Positions 36,200-47,021 of a stretch of DNA of 64,000 nucleotides are shown here, piece by piece. The notes beneath the pieces are model-generated. The model searched no databases. It saw nothing but the letters and a program-made list of their open reading frames with translations, and was not told the origin of the DNA. Each line of letters opens with the position of its first letter. Positions within the stretch are counted from its first letter, which is position 1. This DNA is from Tachypleus tridentatus (lineage: Eukaryota; Arthropoda; Merostomata; Xiphosura; Limulidae): positions 70,051,558-70,115,557 of the forward strand of contig NC_134825.1 in assembly GCF_004210375.1 (NCBI RefSeq). The letters run 5' to 3'. The position numbers and the translations under genes were made by a program.

Positions 36200-37216
36200 T
36201 ACGTAAGAAGGACAATACAATGTACGTAACATGTACCTTTACAGTGGAATTGAGTATGACAACTATACGTATTTATTAACCTTAGTACCATAACAAATGC
36301 GTGTTTTCAAATAGTTCATTATCTCCAACAATCACTGTTAGTGACAGTTATGTTTTCAGACAATCAAATTAAAAATAACAAAAAACATCGAAATTATGGT
36401 TATTTTGAATTTTACATTGAATACCATAGATAACAAATTTGCGTGTTGACTCTACAATGTGATCACTCCAACTTGTTCTGCTTCACTTTTTTATTGTTGT
36501 TAAAAACAAATTATCACAACACCAGACGAGATGATTTTAATTTTAATACAACAGTTTCTATGTGAAATGTTTTCACTGAAGACTATTAAATCAAAATGTG
36601 ATTATTTCTTCTCATTTCCAGTTCATCGTAAAATATTCAGGCATACATACACATATGAAACGGTTTGAATTTTGATAAATTTCGTTGGTCCATACAATGC
36701 TACATTTTGAATTATTCTAGCGCCACCTACGTCACGCATATAAACTGTTTACTTGTTTTTGTCCCAGTTCAGCGTTTCTTTTTCAGGTTGCGACAGTTTC
36801 CCGTTCAAAACACGTAGGTGAAGCGAGATAACTGGTCATTGTCAAACGTGCTCTGAGCACGTCTATCAACATAAGTTCCAAAGTTTAAAGCACCAAAACC
36901 TATTTAATGAAAGGATAATTTTAAACGTGTTAACATCCCTCCAATGGTTGTATTTTAACAAAATTGAAACCGTGCAAAATCAAGAGGTTTTTACAAGAGA
37001 AAGCATTTTTACTTGATTGTGGAACACAGCAAGATTTTTTTTTCTTCTAGATATTGAACAAAACTTTATTTGACCTGTCTTACATAACCTCTAAATCCTT
37101 AAATTTCACCATTTCGGAAGTGAAAGGAATTGTTTAAGTTACATTGTAGGATGAAAGGCACCATGTTATTTCAGTGTAAACTTACCTAAACTTTTATACA
37201 CAGACATAGAATCCCT

Positions 37217-37325
37217 GCGTTTGTTTTAAAAGAAAACCACATTGCGTTCACCGCTGGGAATCGCACTCCCCGATTTTACAGTTGCAAACCCGTAAACTTA
37301 CCACTGTCCTATGGGATGAGCAGTG
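37217..37325 (-). repeat. SINE family 2, diverged copy
   Basis: Reverse complement: GACAGTGGTAAGTTTACGGG TTTGCAACTGTAAAATCGGG GAGTGCGATTCCC, then a GGTGAACGCAATGTGG tail. Confidence 0.7.
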
Positions 37326-38035
37326 TGTGCGAGTGCGTGTACATGTGAATAAAATATAAATGTATTAAAATGAAGATTCTAATAGTTCTTTAAAAATATT
37401 TCCGAGTAAATTCACACGATCAAAACTAAAAAAAAAACAAAAAAAACACATAAATATAACTCAGAAACACCACCTTCATCACAGGCATTTATGAAACAAT
37501 ACAACAATATTATCACAATGTTATCAGAGAAGGTTCGTCTCGTTCATGTTAAAATAACTTAAGAAAAATGTAAGTAAATATCCCTAATTCTTCAAATTCT
37601 GCTGTGAACATCAAGTTCACAATACTAATAACACGTACGAGGATCGTATGGACGATGCAGGTTACTGGAACGTCATTATATTTCTGTGACGTCGTTTAAT
37701 ATCTCCAGAGGGACTCATGTTTTTATAACACAAATTACTTACTCAAGTTATTAAATTCAGTGCTAACCCTTCAAATCTTACAGCTGAGAAAACTAGAAAA
37801 ATGCCCACCTCATGGCAATTCAATGCAATACGTACTTTTGTAACTACCATGTTATAAAAGTACAAGTTTCAGCCCAAACGTGTAATATCTCTGTGTAATA
37901 TCCATGTTGATATTTACTTCACACCTTCACCACTTCTTGATTACAGGTCCGACAATAAAGAAAAACTGGACGAAAACTCAGATACACAAAGAACATTGCA
38001 TTACTCACACAGTCGAAAGCTGTAAAATACACATA

Positions 38036-38112
38036 CATGGTGTTCGGAAAGCCACTGTGCACTTATACATTTATTAACAGACAAAACTGCACAGTGCTTT
38101 CCGAACACCCTG
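38036..38112. mobile_element. 77-bp palindromic Tc/mariner-type MITE
   Basis: CATGGTGTTCGGAAAGCCAC TGTGCA pairs with TGCACAGTGCTTTCCGAACA CCCTG around a ~26-bp loop (one bulge). TA flanks both ends (38034-38035 and 38113-38114). It is almost nothing but inverted repeats. Confidence 0.85.
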
Positions 38113-38244
38113 TAGTTCCTTCATCAGTGTGTGTGTGTGTGTGTGATTCGACATTTTATGGGTATATATTACTAGATGTTTTTGTTTCGACAATGTTGCG
38201 TGTGTATATCTGGGTGTTTTTGTTTTGACAATGTTGCGTGTGTT

Positions 38245-38246
<2 letters not shown>

Positions 38247-38295
<49 letters not shown>
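38247..38295. repeat. (GT)24 microsatellite
   Basis: Uninterrupted TG dinucleotides. Just upstream, GACAATGTTGCGTGTGT occurs twice (near 38190 and 38228), so the tract grew next to a short tandem duplication. Confidence 0.97.
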
Positions 38296-38297
<2 letters not shown>

Positions 38298-38352
38298 TTG
38301 ACAAGTAAAGCCCAAGTAGCTTATTCTCTGCTCTCTCAAACATTGTACCAAT

Positions 38353-38437
38353 TACGATAAGGTTAAAGCAGCTATCCTGAAAGCATACGAGTTATTGCCG
38401 GAGGCTTATCGCCATAAATGTAGAGGTTATCACAAGT
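38353..38437 (+). pseudogene. Retrotransposon gag-like fragment
   Basis: A 28-codon stretch reading YDKVKAAILKAYELLPEAYR, then HK..., ends at TAA. This KAAILKAYELxPEAYR signature is one I know from the gag region of Gypsy-type (Metaviridae-like) LTR retrotransposons. It is a fragment with no flanking open frame, located 36 bases before the LTR-like copy at 38473. Confidence 0.6.
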
Positions 38438-38472
38438 AAGATAGTAAAACTTGAAGTTTATCTCAGATTTAC

Positions 38473-39588
38473 TGTTGTAAATTTTAGTGCCTACGCTTGT
38501 TTCTGTATATTTTCATTTTTGCATTTGACGTATATTCTTGACTGTGTGTTGTGCATGTCCCACCTGTTCTCGAAATCTGTAGAAAGTTGAGTTTGTTTGT
38601 TTTGAATTTCGTGCAAAGTTACGCAACAGTTATCTGCGCTAGCCATCCCTAATTTAACAGTGTAAAACTAGTGGGAAGGCAGCTAATCATCACCGCCCGC
38701 CGTCAACTATCGAGCTACTCTTTTACCAACTAATAGAGGATTGATTGTAAGGTTATAACGCCCCACGGCTTTAAGGGTAAGCATTTTGGGTGTGACGGGA
38801 TTTGAACCTGCAACCACCTGACCATGCCTGTCAAGATTCTTGAGCGTAAGAATCAACAATGCACTATGTACATATATAATACTTATGACGGACAGTGCTG
38901 TTGTTAAGCGAACTTTAGTGGATGTTCTAGAGTTTCGCATGATTCGTGTAAAAAGCAGCTAGCGAGAGACAGAGAAAAATGTTATTGGTCAGCTACAGTC
39001 AGTGTGCTTTAGGCCTAGGAAGTTATAATTGTGATTAACGTCCATTAATCTGGAAACTACGGAATTTGACCAGGAACGTTTATAATTTCGAACATTACAA
39101 ACCGTACAACTTCAGTGAACGACTTCAAACTTTAGAATTTCTACAAGAACATTAAATACCATCATCGGTAAAATTCACCGGTGTGAGTCCAATCAAGCTA
39201 GCTAGCTTCAGGAAGGTATGACAATATCAACTTAGAATTAATTTGTTCATCGTAGACCTGGATCGTCGATAAAACATTCAGTTCCAGACCGGATATAAGC
39301 TCAGTACAGTCTGCAAGTTTGTAAAAATGTTGTATATAAATCATTATTTCGTAATAACTAATAGTAATAATCGTTACAATAAATTGTATTATTTTTTATA
39401 TTATATTAAAACATATTTGTGTTAGGAAAGAAAACTGTGTATCAATCTTGTTGGTAAATAACATAAATTTAATACATATTAACATTTAATTAACTTTTAA
39501 ATTCAAATTCAAATTTCCCATTATTTGAAATAGTAATACGTAACATAATAAATTGAGACTCGCCCGAAATAAATTACAATACGTAACA
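38473..39588 (+). mobile_element. LTR-like repeat, copy 1 (interrupted by a SINE)
   Basis: Starts TGTTGTAA and ends ACGTAACA (TG...CA with short inverted ends). It aligns over nearly its whole length with 60970-61785 and with the reverse complement of 59255-60074; shared blocks include TTATAATTGTGATTAACGTC, GAATTTGACCAGGAACGTTT and GACCTGGATCGTCGATAAAA. The other copies lack the SINE at 38591-38832. No matching target duplication was found. Probably a solo LTR. Confidence 0.75.
38591..38832 (-). repeat. SINE family 1, copy 6, nested in LTR-like copy 1
   Basis: Reverse complement body and tail are intact (TTAGGGATGGCTAGCGCAGA ...GCACGAAATTCAAAACAAAC); the head is partial. Its absence from the two sister LTR-like copies gives a clean empty-site comparison. 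Confidence 0.92.
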
Positions 39589-39655
39589 ATATCTGAGCGT
39601 TTATGCTTCAACCCAACGTATATAGGTATAACTGGGAGTTTGTGTGTTGACGATG

Positions 39656-39678
39656 TTGTGTGTGTGTGTGTGTGTGTA
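39656..39678. repeat. (GT)n microsatellite
   Basis: A short GT tract between two GATGATGTTGT-like phrases, similar in layout to the tract at 38247. Confidence 0.85.
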
Positions 39679-40478
39679 TATATCAATGGGTGTTTATCTC
39701 GATGATGTTGTATTTGCAGTACCATGTGAAAGTGTTAGGACAAAGTCAAAAGTTAGACTTCATTCTATTTTCAAAAATAATGGAAGGTAAATCAAGGTAA
39801 AACATCAAAACTTTATTAATCTTTATACTTAACGCAACAGAAACTCAGTAGAAGTGCTTGATTTCAGCAAACAGTTAATATTTTGTGTCCGTGTCCCTTT
39901 TGCTTTAATAACTGCAAACAGTCTTTCAGGCATTGTTGCAACATATTTAATCAAAGTGCCCTTTGGGATTTTACCCAAATGTCACTAATGCACTCCCAGA
40001 AAGCTTCTTTGGAATTAAAATTTGATTTGTCCAGTTTTTGATCTACCATATCCCAGATCTGTTCAATTGGGTTGAGACTGTGGCTCTGTGGGGACCACTG
40101 CATCATTTGAATGACTCCAGCAGTTTCTTTCTTAACAAAGGAATTTCTGTGGATGAATATTTGGGGTTATTATGTTCTTAGTAATAGAATTACTTACCAA
40201 TAATACCCAAATCATTGGTTATACCATGACAGATCAGTATCCCATGGTACTTGTGTTGGTCTATTATTTCATCTACTTTGAAAATATTTCCTGCTGCATC
40301 AGCAGAAAAACATTCCTCTAATCACCACACTGCTTTTCCTCATGGTTCATAGTAGGTGCTATGTATTGAAATAAGAATCATTCATCTTTCTACAACTGAA
40401 CATACAATTTACATTTTGAATCACATATTTCACACTTGAGCTCATCCATCCATAACATACTTTTCCAATGACCAACAG

Positions 40479-41901
40479 CACTATGTAACACAAATTTTGT
40501 TCCTGGATGGTATGTGTTATTTCTTAATTGCTTATGTTGTAAAAGTACAGAAAATGGCCATTATTCCCTTCAAACTTTGCTTTTGTGACCTTAATAATGA
40601 AATTTAGAAACAAATCTATTTTCTATGTAAAAATGAGTAAATCTGCACATTTCCATTTACATAAGGTCTGAATAAAACAACATATGAATCACAATTTACA
40701 TGTATTTATACTAAAGTTATACAAAATTGAACAAAAATGTTTAGAAGTGAGTAGTTTTTTGAGATGTACAATGTAAATCACTTTCACATAGCAGCCCCAA
40801 AATACAGTCTTGGCATTCAACTTTGTTAGACCAAGATCTCTGATCAAGTCATTGAGGTCTCTTTGGTTGAGGTAGTATGGGTTTCTCTCACCTGCTGCAC
40901 CTCTGAAATTGTAATCTGGATGTTCAACATCTACCTCCTCCTCTGAGGATGGCTGCTTTCTCTCTGGCAGAGTGGGTACAGGGAGTTCAGGGCAGTGTGG
41001 CACTAGAGCAACGGATGATGGAAGGTCCGGATACATGATAGTAGATGCATTCTTGCCAGCCTGACATTTGATAGGTTCCACCATGCATAAGTAGCAATTG
41101 CTTGAGTGGTCAGTGGGTTCACACCAAATTCATGGCTCTCTTTTTCCATCTGTACCATCCTGCAGAAGAGCAAAATAAAATTATTATGAAGAATAAATTT
41201 ATTTCATTCACAACTAATGTGTAAGAGATTCATGCAAAATATTTTATGTGATACTTTTTCTATACTGTTAGAAATTAAAAAAAAGATATTTAAATTTAAA
41301 TGGTCAAAAATTTGTGTAATATAAAATCTTACTATTTAAGCAAGCAAAAATTGTCCATCTTACCTTCTAGAGTTTTTTCGCAGTGCTCGCAGGTAACATG
41401 AGGTGCCCAGGGTTTGTCTTGATCCCCAACAGGCATGTTGAAATATGTCTAGTAGGCTTCACACATTTTAGCAGATGCTGTCATGGAGTACTTTTTTATT
41501 CGTCTTGATAATTAGCCATATACATAGCAGAATGCATTTGGAGAATGCTTGCAGTTTCTTGATACCATCTCTGATAAAATCAAATAGGTCTGTGTTCACT
41601 TAGGCAGCTAGAACTAAACTGAAGTGGTGAGTGGTGAGCCACTGTATACATATTACTAAGGAAAATTCTAAAAAGTTCTTGAAAATTCCTGTAAGTTCGA
41701 GAAAATTCTCTATCAGCTACTCAGCACTGAATATACTTGGAATGTTCTGGAAAATAGTTAAATTTGAAAATTTCATTACCCAGATCACAAAAGCAAGTTT
41801 GAAGAGAAAAATAGACCTTCATTTACTTTAGCCATAAGCAATTGGGAAATAACACTTTTCTGCCCAAGAACAAGAAAAAGTAAACATTTTGTTACATAGT
41901 G
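40479..41901 (-). mobile_element. CACTA-ended transposon inserted in the Tc1 transposase
   Basis: The termini are perfect inverted repeats CACTATGTAACA / TGTTACATAGTG, flanked by CAG at 40476-40478 and 41902-41904 (3-bp target duplication). Inverted similarity continues inward for about 150 bp as interrupted blocks (GTGTTATTTC..AATTGCTTATG; TTC.CTTCAAACTT.GCTTTTGTGA; AATGAAATTT). CACTA starts plus a 3-bp duplication are hallmarks of EnSpm/CACTA elements. The interior carries a two-exon partial gene on the minus strand, described separately. At 1.4 kb it is probably an internally deleted, non-autonomous copy. Confidence 0.88.
40689..41568 (-). pseudogene. Two-exon partial gene of a multicopy uncharacterised family, carried by the CACTA-type element
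   Basis: Exon 1 (41364-41568) begins MVSRNCKHSPNAFCYVYG and contains PVGDQDKPWAPHVTCEHCEK. The intron 41160-41363 has a GTAAGA donor and a CTCTTCTGCAG acceptor. Exon 2, from 41159, continues in phase as GWYRWKKRAM, and after a small lesion CEPTDHSSNCYLCMVEP, a Pro/acidic linker and DLNDLIRDLGLTK. Cys/His pairs (C..C, PH..C..C, NCY.C) suggest zinc binding. I recall this N-terminus from numerous unnamed ~600-aa invertebrate proteins; that is memory only. Here exon 1 has two in-frame stops (TAA after FCYVYG; TAG before TYFNM), exon 2 a frameshift, and everything after LTK is lost, so this copy is non-functional. Confidence 0.75.
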
Positions 41902-42654
41902 CAGTTAATTTTTGTACTTTTTCTAGCAAATTTTAGTCTGTTGGAAACATTTGGAGGTTTTTTTTAACTGCAACTCCACAAAATATTCCATTCTCGTTGA
42001 GTCTTCTTGATACTGTAGATCTGGAAATTTTTTTGTAATTTGGTACATGGTTGTTTATCTTGTGTTTAAGATCAGTAGCAGTCTTTTTTTCTGTCCTGAA
42101 GGCTGCATAAATGAAGATATTTAACATCAGTATCATCTAGTTTAGGTGTTCTGCCTCTTCCTTACCTATTTTAAAATTTACCTTTCTTGGTCTAACAATC
42201 TAAGGTGTATTTGACAGTTCTGGAGAGCATTTCAAGTCTACAGAAATTTTTCATAGAATCCAACCAGCATCACTCAAAGCTTTTGACCAAAGTCTTTGCT
42301 CTATTTGTTTTATCTGTGCCATTAAATTGATTTATTCTTGCACATACCTGTACCATATGCCAGCTCCTTGCTAACTTCTTTCTAATCATTTAAGACACTA
42401 CATGAGGTATCATGACAATTATTTCAGACCATGATCAGTATATTTATTCAATCAGAACCATTATAAACCCTTGGTACAAGGATATGGGAATTTTAAAGAA
42501 TAAGTATTCTCACCCTGACTCATTCAGTTGTCAACAGGAATTAGTGAAACATTACCATAATGTTGCAATTTAGATTTTGTAACGACATGGAAAAATTAAC
42601 CCATAAAATAGAAATAATGAAAACATATTTTGCTGTCCTAACACTTTTGCACTG

Positions 42655-43068
42655 TACTCTCTCTCCATCTTTGTGTGTGTGTGTCAACTACTAGCAAGAA
42701 ACAAGACTTCACCTGAATAAACATTATGCACGACAAAACACATAAGGAAAATAAAACAACACAAGTTTGATATATTACTTATCAAAATTAAATGCATATT
42801 GAAGTCCAATGCCTAAACACAGAGTTCATAAAAGTTCGTGTTTCCTTAAATTTTCTTGGGATAGTTGTTTCTACACTTCATTTTATATTTCACTAGCAAC
42901 TTCAAAACCAAATATGTATCCGATAACAAATGCCTTCAGGAAACGTTTTTACCAAAAACTAAATACAAACATCTGAGATGAACTACTTCCAGAAAATATT
43001 TCAATATTTTGTACATGTCACATGTGACAGGAGAGGGCAGGTATATTTGTGACTATGACCATTATTAT
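42655..43068. other. Interval without recognised feature
   Basis: A short GT tract near 42673-42684 and AT-rich sequence only. Confidence 0.5.
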
Positions 43069-43325
43069 TGGTTTGGTTTGAATTTCGTGCAAAGCTACAC
43101 AACTGCTATCTGCACTAGCCCTCCCTAAGTTAGAGTAAAGGCAGCTAGTCATCACCACCCACTGCCAACTCTTGGACTACTCTTACCAACAAATAGTGGG
43201 ACTGACCGTCACATTATACTGTCCCCACGGCTGAAAGGGCAAGCATATTTAGTGTGATGTGGATTCAAACCTGTGATCCTTGGATTACAAGTCGAGTGCT
43301 TTGTCCACCTAATCATGCCGGACCT
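43069..43325 (-). repeat. SINE family 1, copy 7
   Basis: Reverse complement: GGTCCGGCATGATTAGGTGG head, box-B-like GGTTTGAATCCACATCACAC, body CCAAGAGTTGGCAGTGGG, tail GCACGAAATTCAAACCAAAC. Confidence 0.93.
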
Positions 43326-44360
43326 CCGTTACTATTGACTTTAGTGGATAACTTACGCGTAAGCATTTTCAAGCTCTGGCTCTTTGGCTCTTACTGGGAT
43401 CACACTAGTACTTGTATCTCAAACATTCGTAAATAAATAGTCTGAAATCGTGACATGAGTAAGCGTTGGATAAAATAGAGAATTAGTTATAAGGAAGCAT
43501 AACTACAAAACTGAAAACTTCCATTCTGACCCAGCGCTTGCACAATCAACAAACAAAACATGATTCTGTGGTATGTCTACCACACGAATCTACTTTTTTT
43601 TTTTATTTGTATAAATTTAAACTTTAGAAATAACCTTAGTCTGCATGGTCTGCACATTATATGTTGATATAACATTGCAACCTATCAAAATAAGGTAGCA
43701 TACATTCAAAGACACAACTCTATACATACACAAAACAACGAATAGATGTTGAAAACAAAAGGGTAAAACAAGTTTATTGGAGAAACAAAAGTAGTATTTA
43801 ATTATAACCTGTTAAAGATTTATTAAGTTGCTGTAAGCTGTTCTTCCTGTATACCATACTGTACGTTGACGTAAACACCAAATTGTCATTTTGTCAGACT
43901 GTATACATAAAAAACACACCTTACTGGCTTTATACAAAATAATTTATATAAGCTCACAGTTATCTTCTTTCAGGGTGTTTAACTAAATGGGTTTCACATT
44001 ATTTAATTAAAACTACTAAAAGTATATGGATGCTTTGAATAACGAAGGTACACACAACTTTTCTTTATAACAACAAGTTAACACTAATAGTACTATGCAA
44101 AGGCAACTGCTATAAATAATAGTTAGGAAAATGTCTGCCCGCTACTTGTCTGAATAATATATTACCATTTGGCCAGACGAAAATTTACACTGGTGGGGAC
44201 AAGGATTTTTAAGGAAACCCTAAAGTCCAGAATATCTTATAACCATAGTACAGGAGTGAGGAAGAGGCCCACTAAGACCCTGACCTTTTCAGGTTGCTAA
44301 TGGCCTATATCCAGATTCTGAAAAAGAGTGAATCTTAAGAAATGTTACCTAAGTTATGAG
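43326..44360. other. Interval without recognised feature
   Basis: AT-rich, no coding similarity or delimited repeat seen. Confidence 0.5.
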
Positions 44361-44640
44361 GCCCGACATGACCAGTTGGTTAAGGAACTCAACTCGTAAT
44401 CCGAGGGTTGCGGGATCGAATCCCTGTCACACTAAATATACTCACCTTTTCAACCATGTGGATGTTATAAAGTGATGGTCAATCCCACTATTCGTTGGTA
44501 AAAGAGTAGCACAAGAGTTGATGGTGGGTGGTAACAACTAGTTGCCTTCCCTCTAGTCTTAAACTGCTAAATTAAAGACTTCCAGTGCAGACAGCCCTGG
44601 AGTAGTTTGCAGGAAATTCAAAATAAACCAAACCAAACCC
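44361..44640 (+). repeat. SINE family 1, copy 8
   Basis: GCCCGACATGACCAGTTGGT TAAGG (box A), GCGGGATCGAATCCCTGTCA (box B), body ACAAGAGTTGATGGTGGGTG, tail GCAGGAAATTCAAAATAAAC followed by CAAAC repeats. Confidence 0.93.
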
Positions 44641-45504
44641 AAAGTTCACGCACAAACAATACCAGACAGACTTCTACATAGTACAATAAAATATTTTGAT
44701 AAAAATTGGAGAAAAAATTAGCTGTTATTCAAACTAGACAAGTATTGCATATATGATGAAGAGAGACCTAAACATCTCTCCCCAATTAATTTATACATTA
44801 TATCATTAAGTTAAAATTAAGTGTAAAAAATCAATAATAATAATAGTATATATACTAGTGCTAAAATAATACAGACCACCTATGTTCTAGACTTAGATAA
44901 TCTGAAAGTACAATATATTTGGACATTGCCCTGAAAAGAGCCTGAGTTACGTTCATCACTCTGGCCCTCATGTAGTAATTTTAAATATACTAACGAGTCC
45001 ACTCTAACAATGAAAAGGAAGAGGTCTAGTGTACCTGACCCTCCCGGGTATACAAAATTTATATACCCAAACAACTAAGGAGAGAGAGAGTTATAAATCA
45101 GGCTGTGACTTACAATTTTTCTGTGTATGTTCCCTTGGGGTGAAAATATCACGAAATGTTTGTAATTGGTTAATTCTGCCTATATAATAATCAATACAAA
45201 ATTTGTATTTTCTTCAAAGTTGAATACGATCACTGACAAAATAAAAAGTGAATTTTCGCAAATATTACATTTCTAAAATAAATGCTTTACCGTTCGTCTT
45301 GTCACCATTTGCAACAGAAGCCTCGTCCACACTGGATTCGAACGATTTCACCGAATATTAATACACAGCAAACACGAATACGTTTTAAGTAACTGGATAT
45401 AAGTAAACAATCTCACGGATTCCTAGTGGGCAAATGAGAGAGAGCTTTGATAGGTCGTGTTTTGATAACAAGAGTTCTGATATCCACAACGATAGTAGCA
45501 TCCT
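44641..45504. other. Interval without firm gene; weak minus-strand first-exon candidate at 45285-45360
   Basis: Mostly AT-rich. Around 45285-45360 the minus strand has several CpGs and an ATGGTGACAAGACGAACG followed by GTAAAG, which could be a leader exon, but there is no homology support. Confidence 0.25.
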
Positions 45505-45515
45505 GCACTTGAACT

Positions 45516-45657
45516 CAAACAGACTGTCTGTCTGTCTGTGTGCGTTTTTTTTTATAGCAAAGCCACATCGGACTATCTGCTGAGCTCACCGAGGGGAACC
45601 AAATCCCTGCTTTTAGCGTTGTAAATCCATAGACTTACCGCTGTACTAGCGGGGAGC
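45516..45657 (-). repeat. SINE family 2 copy with 11-bp target duplication
   Basis: Bounded by GCACTTGAACT at 45505-45515 and 45658-45668. Reverse complement: GCTAGTACAGCGGTAAGTCT ATGGATTTACAACG... (tRNA-Val-like, TAC at the anticodon position), box B, CAGCAGATAGTCCGATGTGG CTTTGC, then a tail with CAGA repeats. Confidence 0.93.
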
Positions 45658-46829
45658 GCACTTGAACTGATATTTTCAACAAACTAAAGTACTTTTACTG
45701 CAATCTCAGTTACGTTTCTATGATGATTCCTTCTTTATTCCTGTTTTGTTCATATACATTTTAAAGTTTTTTTTAGCGTGCAACGTCATTATTATTACGT
45801 TGTTACTGAGCGTTAACTTATCACTATCTTTGTTATTACTATTATAACCTGGGTTATTTTGAGTCGTGTGACGAGAGAAAAAAACAAAGCTACTATTTTA
45901 ATAAAGTTAAACTTTTTCAAAGCGACGTCACACGTTGTTTGCTTTTGTTACTCCAATAAGACAATATTTACATATTATTCATTTGCGTCCAGTATGGACA
46001 AGGCTGCAAAACACGCCGAAAAAATAAGCTTCGGCATGACGCCAAATTACAAGGGTCTAACGTCAGATTGTTGCCGACCAATGAAATGAAACGATTTTTC
46101 TCATTTGCTTCTATCAGATGTGTGTGGGTCGGTTCGTACAGTGTTCTTTGTGCCAGAATTCAAAGTAACTTATTTACTTAAAACCATCAGGGAAACTGCT
46201 CACAGTTTACCAATCCAAACAGTTCATATCTTACACTAAACACTTTAAATGTATAAATGAAGCACACTTTTTTTAAAAACGGAGCACATATATCAAAGAG
46301 TGAAACGTTTAAAAACACCTGGAGTACAATTATATAGAGCAGGGGTGGCCAAAGAGCGGCTCGCGAGCTACATACGGCTCTTTGACATATGATGTGCGAC
46401 TCGCGAAAATATGTTGGTTGAGCTCATTTTTGCACTACAATTAATATTAAAGGTAAATAAAAAATTTTCAACCTTTATAATTAAGTTCAATGTTCATGGT
46501 GAGTAAATATATTTAAGAATTTAAATCCTAATTTTAATGCTAGATTTGTGTCAAGGATTAAAGGAATTCCGCATCAGCAAGAATTACAGAGGAATTGTGC
46601 TGGAGAATCAGTAATTGTACAAGCCGGTGCTGATAATATCAGTTTTATTGGGCGTGGCTTGCGATCACGTGAACATGGCGTGTGTGGCTGTATTGCGGGC
46701 AACGAAATTAGCGGAGTGTTATTGTGATACTGGGCGCTGTACAGTTTGGTTGCGTTGTGCGTGTTGGAGCTTATTGTTTCTTTTCACTTTAATTTTTATG
46801 AAGTGTCTGTGAAATTTTTGTGAAGGAAG

Positions 46830-47021
46830 ATGGCGTCATCAAATTGTAAGAAGCGAAAGTATGAAGACAAAAAGAGAAATTTTAAGACAGAGTGGGAGGA
46901 AGATTTTGCAATCACCATTAAAGGAGGTAAACCTTTGTGTCTTATCTACAATGTGTTACTCGGTCATTACAAAGCCAATAACTTGAAAGGTCACTATGAA
47001 ACAAATCAAAAACTTTCCGTC
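46830..47021 (+). pseudogene. hAT transposase N-terminal BED-finger fragment
   Basis: A 64-codon open frame with Met start resembles the BED zinc-finger leader of GTF2IRD2/ZBED-type hAT transposases. The second Cys of the expected CxxC is Tyr, and the last His of the HxxxxH pair is replaced, so DNA binding by this domain is unlikely. Confidence 0.65.

Larger units (their letters stand above)
39722..42654 (-). mobile_element. Tc1-like DNA transposon, degenerate and interrupted
   Basis: The ends CCATGTGAAAGTGTTAGGAC and TCCTAACACTTTTGCACTG form inverted repeats flanked by TA (39720-39721 and 42655-42656). On the minus strand the transposase can be followed with frameshifts: LSDAGWIL, TATDLKHKINNHVPNYKKIS, RSTVSRRLNENGIF, KP..RLKFARK, then, after the 1.4-kb insertion, LWMDELKCEICDSK (first catalytic Asp) and, near 40060, WSPQSHSLNPIEQIWD (catalytic Glu). 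Removing the insertion leaves ~1.5 kb, a normal Tc1 size. It is dead. Confidence 0.92.

Noticed and set aside
36715-36860. Promoter-like segment (GACGTCACG-like and TATAAAC)
   Set aside because: There is no gene on either side to support it, and single motifs are weak evidence in AT-rich DNA.
38074-38343. 89-codon minus frame rich in His-Thr
   Set aside because: It is translation of the GT/CA microsatellite.
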